Part shown: positions 1-5,301 of the stretch, piece by piece
Layout of the letters: each line of letters opens with the position of its first letter
How positions within the stretch are numbered: position 1 is the stretch's first letter
NCBI GenBank assembly: GCA_903838095.1
Contig: CAILXE010000310.1
Location: 1-5,777 of the forward strand
Length of the DNA stretch: 5,777 nt
Direction of reading: 5' to 3'
DNA from: an uncultured Chlorobiaceae bacterium
GTDB lineage: Bacteria; Bacteroidota; Chlorobiia; Chlorobiales; Chlorobiaceae
Notes under the pieces: model-generated
Seen by the model: the letters and a program-made list of their open reading frames with translations, nothing else
Told to the model about the DNA's origin: nothing
Databases searched by the model: none
Made by a program: the position numbers and the translations under genes

Positions 1-777
1 AAATGAATTTTGCGTCATAATCATTGAACCTGTGCTGTCATTTTTTAGCTTATAAGGTTCATATTCTTTAGAAAGTTTAAAGCCAGGAATGCAAAAATTT
101 GTTGCCTCTTTACAATTCAAAAAGAGAGGTTCCTTCACATCATCCTCTGCTGTCCATACTATTCTTACTTCAGCCTCATCGGAATATATTGAACTTTTTA
201 CTAAATATGGTTCGTTCAAAATATTATCGTTTATAGATTCAGAGATTTCTCTCCGGCTTTGGTTGAATAGCCTCTTTGCCTCCTCATCATTTCCCTCCTG
301 AGAGGCTTGAAGCATTAACTTAACAGTTTGATTCGGATCAAATTGGACATTTCTTTTTATTATTTTGCTCTCCTTATATGTGCACAAACCTACTTGACCT
401 CTTTTGAAGCCTGGTATCCATTTTGAAATACAATTTGCAAACTCTAATGGTTGAAAGATTATCAGGTAATTATCCGTTTTGAATTTATCCATTAAACGCC
501 CTGATTCAATTAAGCTAGTGCACAGCATATAGCTCTGTTTCCCAACAACCTGAATGCCATTTATTTGCCCATTATTATGGTTTACCTCAAAATTGCAAAT
601 TCCTTCACTTTTATCTTGTCTTGATTTATCCTCAATAGTTTTACACCTTTCAAAGGTTGTAAGCATTAATTTGCCTGTTTCATAGAATTCTTCTATATGC
701 CTAGTTTCCATGTATCTAATCAAAGGGGGAACTGAAACTTGCCAAGGCCTAAAGAAATTAATGTTGATATTTATCAT
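1..777 (-). CDS. Cassette-borne hypothetical protein, possibly DUF2971-like (3' end beyond window)
   Basis: An open frame of 259 codons runs leftward from an ATG at 775-777 to the window edge with no stop, so the C-terminus is missing. I do not recognise it firmly. Near the N-terminus it has RYMETRHIEEFYETGKL followed by LTTFERCKTIEDKSRQDKSE. Near residue 200 it has an acidic-then-basic stretch, DEAEVRIVW. This order (tract near 'ied/eefy', a Phe plus R.D..EG stretch, late E.RIVW) resembles DUF2971-type proteins, whose function is unknown; the match is from memory and tentative. No signal peptide or membrane segment is evident. The start lies 35 bp inside a new integron cassette, whose left boundary is the attC site at 807-869, and there is no clear Shine-Dalgarno, as is common for cassette genes. 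The coding strand is AT-rich, unlike the next cassette, which fits an independent origin. Confidence 0.8.
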   Translation of the reverse strand, partial: MINININFFRPWQVSVPPLIRYMETRHIEEFYETGKLMLTTFERCKTIEDKSRQDKSEGICNFEVNHNNGQINGIQVVGKQSYMLCTSLIESGRLMDKFKTDNYLIIFQPLEFANCISKWIPGFKRGQVGLCTYKESKIIKRNVQFDPNQTVKLMLQASQEGNDEEAKRLFNQSRREISESINDNILNEPYLVKSSIYSDEAEVRIVWTAEDDVKEPLFLNCKEATNFCIPGFKLSKEYEPYKLKNDSTGSMIMTQNSF

Positions 778-806
778 ATTTTTTATCTAAGTTTGGGTCA
801 TTGGAT

Positions 807-869
807 ATCTAACGTAAAAGTGAGGGGCTGCGCACTTTTGCGCAGTCCCACTCGACTGGCGGGTTAGCT
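807..869 (-). other. attC: Integron attC recombination site
   Basis: Read on the minus strand, the site starts with R'' = AGCTAAC (863-869) and ends with R' = GTTAGAT (807-813), which fits GTTRRRY exactly. Between them is an imperfect stem: CTGCGCA and TGCGCAG (828-834 and 839-845) close a 4-nt loop, and the stem extends outward through the GTGGGA/CCCCTCAC arms with unpaired bases. Unpaired spacers separate the stem from the R boxes. The stop codon of the upstream gene (TAA, 864-866) lies inside R'', as in many cassettes. The cassette that ends here starts with TTAGCT (from 1839), so in its excised circular form R' would be GTTAGCT, a perfect 7/7 complement of its R''. That restored match is strong support. 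The integrase would act on the folded single strand. Confidence 0.85.
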
Positions 870-1839
870 CTCAACTGCGGTGCGCTGTGCTGCATTCGCC
901 TCCCTATTTGCGAAATACTGAGAATACTCGGATAAGTGTTTGTATTTTTCAAGGCGTTCCAACATTGCAGTGGAGTACTTTAAACGAATATTCATGATAA
1001 AAAACATTGCGAGCATTGTCGTAAACAGTAGTGAAATCGCACCGAGAAGTGCCCCCCGGAGAGAAAAGATGAAGGCGGGGGCCTCAGCCAAAGAAAGGGC
1101 AGGCTTCCAGTCTGTTGGCAAAGGCATAAAGCTGAGTGGGTAGATTACGCCAACAAAGAACAGTGTGAGGATAAGAATCAGAGATGTAGTAATGACCAAG
1201 GATGATTCTGGATTTGGCGAAACGATTGAGTGAAAGTCGGAAACTACATGGGCCAGGTGTTTTGCTTCTGTGTATAGACAGTCAATCTCTTCTCGCTTCT
1301 TTTCCAGCTGCGGTCGCATGTGCAACTGCATGGGGGCGCTAAGGCTACGCGATAAGCCTGAGTCCATAATATGTGAAAACGCAAACACCCCTAACGCCTT
1401 GGATTGCTCCATTTTGCGACGTGACTCTTCGCGTTCGCGCTCAAGCCGTTGTGCGCGAATCGTCTTCATCTTGGCAATCATCTCGATAGCATCTGCTCTT
1501 GCTATGTACGGTGAAAATCGGAGTTTGTCATATAGAGCTTCAGGATCCTGTTCGTCATCTTTCTCTAACAATTTCTCTAAATCCTCCAACTCTCCAGCGC
1601 TGTCATGTCGGTGGTACCAGTCGAATGAAAGGCGACTGGAGGCATCGGCGATTTTTTGACCGGACGTTATCAACTCTTGTATTCGCAAGCTCTTTTCCGC
1701 AAACGCGGATTGATTGGCAAGAATCTTGGTGACGATAAACGCTCCAAAGATACCGACGATGGCGGCAGCGGATTGCGCTACAGAGCTAAAGAACCAGTTC
1801 CAGTCGGTAGTAGGCATTTCGGTTGGGGTTGAGAGCTAA
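813..1839 (-). mobile_element. Complete integron gene cassette (1027 bp)
   Basis: The unit runs from the G/TT cleavage point in the R' box at 1834-1840 to the same point in the R' box at 807-813. It holds one gene that nearly fills it, with 21 bp before the ATG and the stop inside the attC R'' box. The lack of an own promoter or clear ribosome binding site, and the tight gene-to-attC packing, are typical of cassettes. No integron integrase gene or attI site is in the window, so this is either an inner part of a chromosomal array or an attC cluster without integrase. Cassette boundaries follow the known G^TTRRRY cut rule. Confidence 0.8.
864..1817 (-). CDS. Cassette-encoded membrane and coiled-coil protein of unknown function
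   Basis: This 317-residue protein has a hydrophobic segment at about residues 9-33 (FFSSVAQSAAAIVGIFGAF), a long charged, helix-prone middle part (about 35-205), two further membrane segments at about 207-229 and 255-277, and a helical tail. The middle is rich in Arg, Glu and Lys (for example RAQRLEREREESRRKMEQSK near 121-140) and probably forms coiled coil. I see no catalytic motif. The layout, with a membrane anchor next to 'AQSAAAIVGI' and a large soluble helical body, suggests a membrane-bound sensor or scaffold, but this is inference. The ATG at 1815-1817 is 21 bp inside the cassette with no clear Shine-Dalgarno, so translation may depend on leaderless-like initiation or the upstream cassette. 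The TAA stop is part of the attC site. Its function is unknown; a phage-defence role is possible given the setting but unproven. Confidence 0.88.
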   Translation of the reverse strand: MPTTDWNWFFSSVAQSAAAIVGIFGAFIVTKILANQSAFAEKSLRIQELITSGQKIADASSRLSFDWYHRHDSAGELEDLEKLLEKDDEQDPEALYDKLRFSPYIARADAIEMIAKMKTIRAQRLEREREESRRKMEQSKALGVFAFSHIMDSGLSRSLSAPMQLHMRPQLEKKREEIDCLYTEAKHLAHVVSDFHSIVSPNPESSLVITTSLILILTLFFVGVIYPLSFMPLPTDWKPALSLAEAPAFIFSLRGALLGAISLLFTTMLAMFFIMNIRLKYSTAMLERLEKYKHLSEYSQYFANREANAAQRTAVES

Positions 1840-1980
1840 CGCACGGATGAGTAGCGCGTTGTTTGCGTCTACCTCGATCCATTTGATGTCCCGCAGAGTT
1901 TGATTTACCTTGATATTGGATAGCAGAAAAAGCGCTGCTCATCCGTGCGATGTCCCGCGAAGCGGGACATCAAGTTATTC
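1834..1980 (-). other. attC: Long, atypical attC-like site
   Basis: On the minus strand the right end is R' = GTTAGCT (1834-1840), directly before the membrane-protein cassette. Next to it is a long stem: GCACGGATGAGTAGCGC (1841-1857) pairs with GCGCTGCTCATCCGTGC (1932-1948), 16 of 17 positions, enclosing 74 nt. No good R'' box abuts the far arm. Instead there is a separate hairpin (1949-1971) and then GAATAAC (minus strand of 1974-1980), whose TAAC end matches an R'' box. The stop of the upstream remnant lies at 1970-1972. The total of about 147 bp is long for an attC. The right end is well supported by the cassette logic. The left end is my inference: either R'' was displaced by the hairpin or it has decayed. 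Confidence 0.6.
1949..1971. repeat. Perfect 10-bp hairpin inside the long attC
   Basis: GATGTCCCGC (1949-1958) and GCGGGACATC (1962-1971) form a perfect 10-bp inverted repeat around a GAA loop. A third copy, TTGATGTCCCGC, lies at 1883-1894 inside the attC loop and is complementary to 1962-1973 over 12 bp, so two alternative foldings are possible. There is no T-run on either side that would make it an ordinary intrinsic terminator. It sits exactly between the plausible R'' box and the outer attC stem, as if inserted there. Confidence 0.75.
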
Positions 1981-2146
1981 TGCTGATCTGTATATCATCC
2001 TCCAATAGAATGATATGCGAAAAGATATCATCATTTACTGAAAATTCTATTCTCCAAAAGTCCACATCTTTCCAAATTAGTTGTGACTTCCAGAAGATCT
2101 TATCAACATTGGTTGTAGTCGCCCTCGAACAACTCTTAAAATCAGC
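1970..2146 (-). pseudogene. 3' remnant of an unknown cassette gene (no start codon)
   Basis: On the minus strand a frame of about 58 codons, open right after the TGA at 2147-2149, reads like protein: KIFWKSQLIWKDVDFWRIEF, then SVNDDIFSHIILLEDDIQIS, ending with TGA at 1970-1972. It is rich in Trp, Phe, Ile and Asp and looks like a soluble domain end. There is no ATG in frame; the only candidate is an internal GTG near the middle without a ribosome binding site. It ends inside the attC-like structure, as cassette genes do, so I read it as the tail of a cassette gene whose 5' part was lost where the peptidase fragment now abuts. I do not recognise the family. It could also be non-coding sequence that is open by chance. 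Confidence 0.4.
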
Positions 2147-2189
2147 TCAGCCAGATTGGGAAGACAACGCTTCGGTCACCCCGCGAACT

Positions 2190-2483
2190 TCATCGATACC
2201 GGTAATCTGAGCCTTTGAAGTCATCACCGATGGGCTCACAGCGCCCACCCAGGCATTTCGCCAAGAACGCTTCTGCAATTGCGAAGAAGGAGAGCCTGTT
2301 CTCTGGCCGAGCAAGTCCATGGCCTTCGTCGGGATACAGGACATAGGTCACCGGAAGATGCTTGTCTTGCATGGCATTCACAATCTGTTCCGATTCCGCT
2401 TGCTTAACTCGCGGATCATTGGCTCCCTGACCGATCAATAACGGGCGATCAACCGGTTTATTGAAAATGGACTTGAGAGTCAT
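2190..2483 (-). pseudogene. Chimeric ORF: BrxC-like start fused to S9 peptidase C-terminus
   Basis: The 97-residue frame starts with MTLKSIFNKPVDR, which fits the N-terminus of the BREX ATPase BrxC (M-x-I-x-x-IF-x-KP-x-x-R pattern). From about residue 13 it continues as RPLLIGQGANDPRVKQAE, the hallmark C-terminal part of S9 prolyl-oligopeptidase-type (dipeptidyl/acylaminoacyl) peptidases. The family's Asp (D23 in GANDPRV) and His (H55 in PDEGHG) of the Ser-Asp-His triad are present, but the nucleophile Ser, the rest of the hydrolase domain and the propeller are absent, so it cannot be a working peptidase. The ATG is 11 bp after brxB with an AAGGGG ribosome binding site at good spacing, the position expected of brxC. 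The tail after FKGS (GSDYRYR, stop at 2190) looks shifted. In the next frame, GIDEVRGVTEAL up to the TGA at 2147-2149 fits the usual S9 ending, so a frameshift near 2205-2213 is likely. It may be expressed, but a function is doubtful. Confidence 0.75.
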
Positions 2484-2494
2484 CGTGTATCCCC

Positions 2495-3106
2495 TTACGC
2501 TTCGCAGTGAAAAATATTGAAAGCCCGGTAGTATTTGTCGTCTTGTAACCTGCTGAACAGATCAAGCGATGCGCCGGTTTCGAGGGAGTGCGTGTAGGCC
2601 CCCGGAAAGAATAAAACAGTTGGTTGTTCCTTGGCCGTGCTTTGCAGATTGTTCAGCACGTTGTGAGAACGGATATAAGGGAAGACCTCTCCGACGCCTG
2701 CCAGAAAGAGCACGTCAAAGTCATTATCCGCGAGCTTGGCGGCGATGGCTGGTACCAAGTGCGCCTCCGGATCCAAAACCCCCTGGAGCAATTCCTTGAG
2801 CTGATCCTTAGATACGGAGTTTTCCATTTCAAGGACTTGTTCCCAGATACCCCTGTTCTTGAGGATTTCAATGGAAAGGTCGTAGAGATTGATTTCCAAC
2901 ACCCGGACACCCATTTGCTCAAGCCGATTAACGAGCTGCCGTTGAAGCCGCTCCACATCTACGGAGGCCTCAGCATCGAAGGGGCAAATAAAGAAGGGGA
3001 CTTCATTGCCGAGCCCTTGTTTCTGAAGGAATCGTTGCCCAGAAAGAACAGCCAGCAGATGGCCGAAGCTTTCTTTGATATTTGATTTGGTAATAGAGGA
3101 TGCCAT
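2495..3106 (-). CDS. brxB: BREX protein BrxB (DUF1788 family)
   Basis: BrxB is a small conserved BREX protein of about 200 residues needed in type I systems; its exact role is not settled. Family signs are GLGNEVPFFI near residues 31-40, FDVLFLAGVGEVFPYIRSH near 130-148, a VLFFPGAY segment near 164-171, and the closing DDKYYRAFNIF near 189-199. Length (203 aa) is normal. I place the start at the ATG 3104-3106 because the sequence GAAGGGTGAAAAGA in front gives a good Shine-Dalgarno at proper spacing. A GTG three codons earlier (3113-3115) overlaps the brxA stop and would lack such a site. The gene follows brxA by 5 bp, consistent with one transcript and translational coupling. It looks intact, but its normal downstream partner brxC is cut off after about 13 codons. 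Confidence 0.9.
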   Translation of the reverse strand: MASSITKSNIKESFGHLLAVLSGQRFLQKQGLGNEVPFFICPFDAEASVDVERLQRQLVNRLEQMGVRVLEINLYDLSIEILKNRGIWEQVLEMENSVSKDQLKELLQGVLDPEAHLVPAIAAKLADNDFDVLFLAGVGEVFPYIRSHNVLNNLQSTAKEQPTVLFFPGAYTHSLETGASLDLFSRLQDDKYYRAFNIFHCEA

Positions 3107-3111
3107 TCTTT

Positions 3112-3711
3112 TCACCCTTCCAAGACAGACTCAGGCATTGGAAAAAACAAAATGTCACGATGGCTGCCAGAAGAAATAGCTTCCAGAAGCCGGGGACTCA
3201 ATATGACCACATTGATTGTCTTGTTGGCGGTCAGGAGTCCGGCTTCCCGCAGAATTCTGAACAACACCTGCCGAAGCTTATTTCGGGTCACTAATCGGAT
3301 GTTATCAAGTTCTATATGCCATTCTGACTTTTTATTAAAGAAAGAATCAAAATCTTCGTGATGAAGATCGATCTTCAGGCCGAGGTAGCGTTCTCGCAAA
3401 ATTTCGACGGCGAAATCGGCAATAAATTTGTAGCAACGGCAAACCGCGATCCAGAGGAGATAGCCTTGTTCCTGAGACGTACCACGGACCAGCAAATCCA
3501 GCTCGCTCGGATTGAGTGTTTTCAGTCTGGAAATAACCTCGCGGCAGACACGCTGTGCGCTTGTAAGCGTTCTTGTCTGTAATAGATTTTCAGTTAGGAC
3601 TTTGTCGCGAACTGTATCCCAGTTACCTATCTCTAAAAAAATCATCGATAGTGTCACCGATTCGCGGCTGAATAATCCCCCTGTCGAGAATGACATCTTA
3701 TATTTTTCCAC
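3112..3711 (-). CDS. brxA: BREX protein BrxA (DUF1819 family)
   Basis: BrxA is a small, helix-rich BREX protein, reported in the literature to bind DNA, found at the head of type I operons. This copy has 199 residues, the usual size. Family features are the N-terminal YKMSFSTGGLFSRES, NLLQTRTLTSAQRVCREV near 42-59, the LLWIAVCRCYKFIADFAVEI core near 85-104, RNKLRQVLFRILREAGLL near 143-160, and a closing DILFFPMPE. The start is a GTG at 3709-3711, 9 bp after the brxR stop. The AAGAGA that overlaps the brxR stop can serve as a weak ribosome binding site. An ATG at 3694-3696 would remove the conserved EKYK start, so I prefer GTG. No frameshift or missing core segment is evident. Confidence 0.92.
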   Translation of the reverse strand: MEKYKMSFSTGGLFSRESVTLSMIFLEIGNWDTVRDKVLTENLLQTRTLTSAQRVCREVISRLKTLNPSELDLLVRGTSQEQGYLLWIAVCRCYKFIADFAVEILRERYLGLKIDLHHEDFDSFFNKKSEWHIELDNIRLVTRNKLRQVLFRILREAGLLTANKTINVVILSPRLLEAISSGSHRDILFFPMPESVLEG

Positions 3712-3720
3712 TGCTTTCTC

Positions 3721-4617
3721 TTATCTCGATTTTTGGAAAATTTCTAAAATTTTAGATTTTTCAATTTCTTCCAGTAAGGAAATTTTTGTTTGCACTTCAT
3801 CCCTGTTTAACAGGATTATATGATGTTCCTTCCCAGGATAATCCTCGTTGTTTTTATTAAGGCCTAACCGATGTTTCAGGTAAAAATGTAAAGCGGCCTT
3901 GATTTGAATTGATACTTCACCATCAGTCATGTTGTAATCGCACTCGATTATTTTTCTTTGATTTACAGACAGGTCATGATGAGGAGCAATTCTGAATGTA
4001 ATGTTATTGTGCCAAAGAAAATCATTTTCATGACTATACGGAAATTTCTTCTTGTCTCCAGTAGATATTATCCTTCCAATAACAAAATCTTTATATTTTT
4101 TATCGTTGTGACATAACGCCCGAACATGCCATCTCAAACCATCGGTACTGATTGCATGGGGCGACACCCACCTTCTTGTCGGGTCTGGTGAGTTCATGGA
4201 CTGATATTCGATCTCAATTGAATATCCATTATGCATACATTCGAGGATACTCTTCAATATTGCAGGCCTAACAGGTCTGGCTAGTAATGGCATTTGGTAC
4301 GACTCGGGTATCGTTCCGCAGAAAAACACATCATTTTTCTCGGTGTTTGATACTGCAAGATGAGAAAAATAAGTTTCACTATCGAGAGATGAAAATTCCG
4401 GTTTGAAATTTTTACCGGCTTCGTAGTGCTTTGCACGGTTATCGTAACGAAGGTTTTCCGGTACAAGTTCTGAATACATTTTCAAATCTTTCGTTGCCTG
4501 GGGAACAGAAATATCAAAAAAATCCGTCAAATCCTTTCTACTGATTTTCCCATCCCAAAACAAACGCGACTCGATAAACTCAAGTCGTTTCCTTGTGCTC
4601 CATCTCATTTTTATCAT
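3721..4617 (-). CDS. brxR: BREX-associated WYL-domain transcription regulator BrxR
   Basis: BrxR/CapW-type regulators repress phage-defence operons by binding operator DNA as dimers and are thought to respond to a ligand through the WYL domain. This 298-residue protein has an N-terminal winged helix-turn-helix (about 8-50, with RRDL-like RKDLTDFFDISVPQATKDL), a WYL domain (about 130-185, with RRWVSPHAI, GLRWHVRAL and FVIGRI), and a C-terminal WCX-like dimer region (about 198-285). I chose the ATG at 4615-4617. A GTG at 4621-4623 and an ATG at 4606-4608 are in frame, and none has a strong Shine-Dalgarno, so the start is uncertain by a few codons. It heads the brxRAB transcript and is divergent from the 85-residue gene. 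The gene is AT-rich compared with brxB, but that alone does not show a separate origin. Confidence 0.88.
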   Translation of the reverse strand: MIKMRWSTRKRLEFIESRLFWDGKISRKDLTDFFDISVPQATKDLKMYSELVPENLRYDNRAKHYEAGKNFKPEFSSLDSETYFSHLAVSNTEKNDVFFCGTIPESYQMPLLARPVRPAILKSILECMHNGYSIEIEYQSMNSPDPTRRWVSPHAISTDGLRWHVRALCHNDKKYKDFVIGRIISTGDKKKFPYSHENDFLWHNNITFRIAPHHDLSVNQRKIIECDYNMTDGEVSIQIKAALHFYLKHRLGLNKNNEDYPGKEHHIILLNRDEVQTKISLLEEIEKSKILEIFQKSR

Positions 4618-4681
4618 TTTCACACCATGTTACATGATTACATTCTTGAGATGGATGCATACCATATAAAGTAGATATTCT

Positions 4682-4697
4682 CAATGGCCCACCATTG
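4682..4697. promoter_or_regulatory. Candidate BrxR operator palindrome
   Basis: CAATGG-CCCA-CCATTG is a perfect 6-4-6 inverted repeat, 65-80 bp upstream of the brxR start. On the minus strand it overlaps TTGCAA...TATCTA and TTGAGA...TATGCA, two weak candidate brxR promoters with 17-bp spacers. Such a position would suit autorepression, as known for BrxR-type regulators. Weaker repeats nearby are TTACAT at 4630-4635 and 4638-4643, and ATGG...CCAT at 4651-4665. Assignment to BrxR is by position only. Confidence 0.35.
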
Positions 4698-4728
4698 CAA
4701 AATATAGATACACCACACATGTCACAAG

Positions 4729-4757
4729 TTGACATATTAAATATTCGCGTTTATATT
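4729..4757 (+). promoter_or_regulatory. Sigma70-type promoter for the 85-residue gene
   Basis: TTGACA (4729-4734) and TATATT (4752-4757) are separated by exactly 17 bp in AT-rich DNA, a near-consensus pair. Transcription would start near 4764, giving a leader of about 44 nt to the ATG at 4808, with GAGG at 4799-4802 as ribosome binding site. Confidence 0.6.
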
Positions 4758-4807
4758 GCCATCAAGGTAAAAACACTCCCCATCAAACACCAAAGCATGA
4801 GGGAAAA

Positions 4808-5065
4808 ATGACGAAATCAAAAGTAACGAGACCGGCAGCAGCTACGAGCGCATCCAAAGTACTTAATAATTCAAGCACGGGGGCTAAATCAAAATCAGCA
4901 GCAGCAAGCACACTGAGCCAGACAAAGTCTCCGGACAAAACGACCTCACCGGCAGTAGCGACAAAAGCATCGTCAGTAATGCGGGATGGAAGAACTAGCG
5001 CAGAATCAAAATCCGCAGCCGCAAGTGCTTTGGCTCAGGCTGCATCCAAGAAAAAGAGGAGATAG
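4808..5065 (+). CDS. Small Ala/Ser/Lys-rich protein with two internal repeats
   Basis: This 85-residue protein is basic and low in complexity. Residues 12-38 and 51-77 form a direct repeat with 16 of 27 identical positions, ending in SKSAAASTLSQ and SKSAAASALAQ, joined by a Lys/Thr/Pro linker and followed by a KKKRR tail. I recall similar uncharacterised proteins with repeated RDGRTSA..SKSAA..AL.Q motifs in proteobacterial accessory regions, but know no function. The charge and helix-forming repeats could suit nucleic-acid binding; that is inference. The start is clear: ATG preceded by GAGGGAAAA and a good promoter. It is divergent from brxR, so the shared intergenic region may regulate both. 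The next gene on this strand, the integrase, is about 540 bp away, so they are unlikely to form an operon. Confidence 0.75.
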   Translation: MTKSKVTRPAAATSASKVLNNSSTGAKSKSAAASTLSQTKSPDKTTSPAVATKASSVMRDGRTSAESKSAAASALAQAASKKKRR

Positions 5066-5190
5066 TACAGATGGTGAAATTCCAAGTCTCCGGGTTTGAG
5101 GAGCAGGGCTTCAAATTTGGCTAAAAAAATATTAAATGCACTTAAAGTGTACTAAATATCGATTGTCAGGACAAAAGTAATACGAATACA

Positions 5191-5236
5191 GGCGGTTGAA
5201 TCTATTAGACACCGGATTTGGAATCCGATTTCTGGC
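5191..5236 (+). other. Partial tRNA-Leu-like segment (D arm and anticodon arm only)
   Basis: GGTTGAATC (5194-5202), TAGACACC (5206-5213) and GGATTTGGAATCC (5214-5226) follow the order of the D arm and anticodon arm of bacterial tRNA-Leu (GGTGGAATCGGTAGACAC then GGGATTTAAAATCCC). The anticodon loop position would read TTTGGAA. No acceptor stem pairing and no T arm (GGTTCAA-type) are found downstream, so it is not a working tRNA. It may be a decayed tRNA copy at an integration site, or chance plus the strong CGGATT-TGG-AATCCG hairpin. Confidence 0.25.
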
Positions 5237-5301
5237 AAGAAGGATCGTTTTAAACAAATCTACCAAGGGTATATGTCTCCATGAGGTAGAAGTCTTAAAA
5301 C

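Noticed and set aside
89..301. Plus-strand frame of 70 codons
   Set aside because: It is antisense to the long open minus-strand frame at 1-777, which has a protein-like composition and cassette context.
1270..1659. Plus-strand frame of 129 codons
   Set aside because: It is antisense to the cassette membrane protein and has a Ser/Arg/Cys-rich composition typical of a shadow frame.
1792..1934. Minus-strand frame running across the attC (LRDIKWIEVDANNALLIRAL...)
   Set aside because: It has no usable start codon and overlaps the attC stem and the start of the cassette gene in another frame; chance openness is more likely.
1949..1971. Hairpin as an intrinsic terminator
   Set aside because: The stem is perfect, but there is no T-run after it on either strand.
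2190..2483. A functional S9-family peptidase
   Set aside because: Only the Asp and His part of the triad is present; the nucleophile Ser and most of the fold are missing, and the tail appears frameshifted.
2624..3085. Plus-strand frame of 153 codons
   Set aside because: It is antisense to brxB, which has clear family motifs and operon spacing; it has no own start signals.
5071..5124. Tiny frame MVKFQVSGFEEQGFKFG after the 85-residue gene
   Set aside because: Seventeen codons, no clear ribosome binding site and no recognisable family; cannot be supported.
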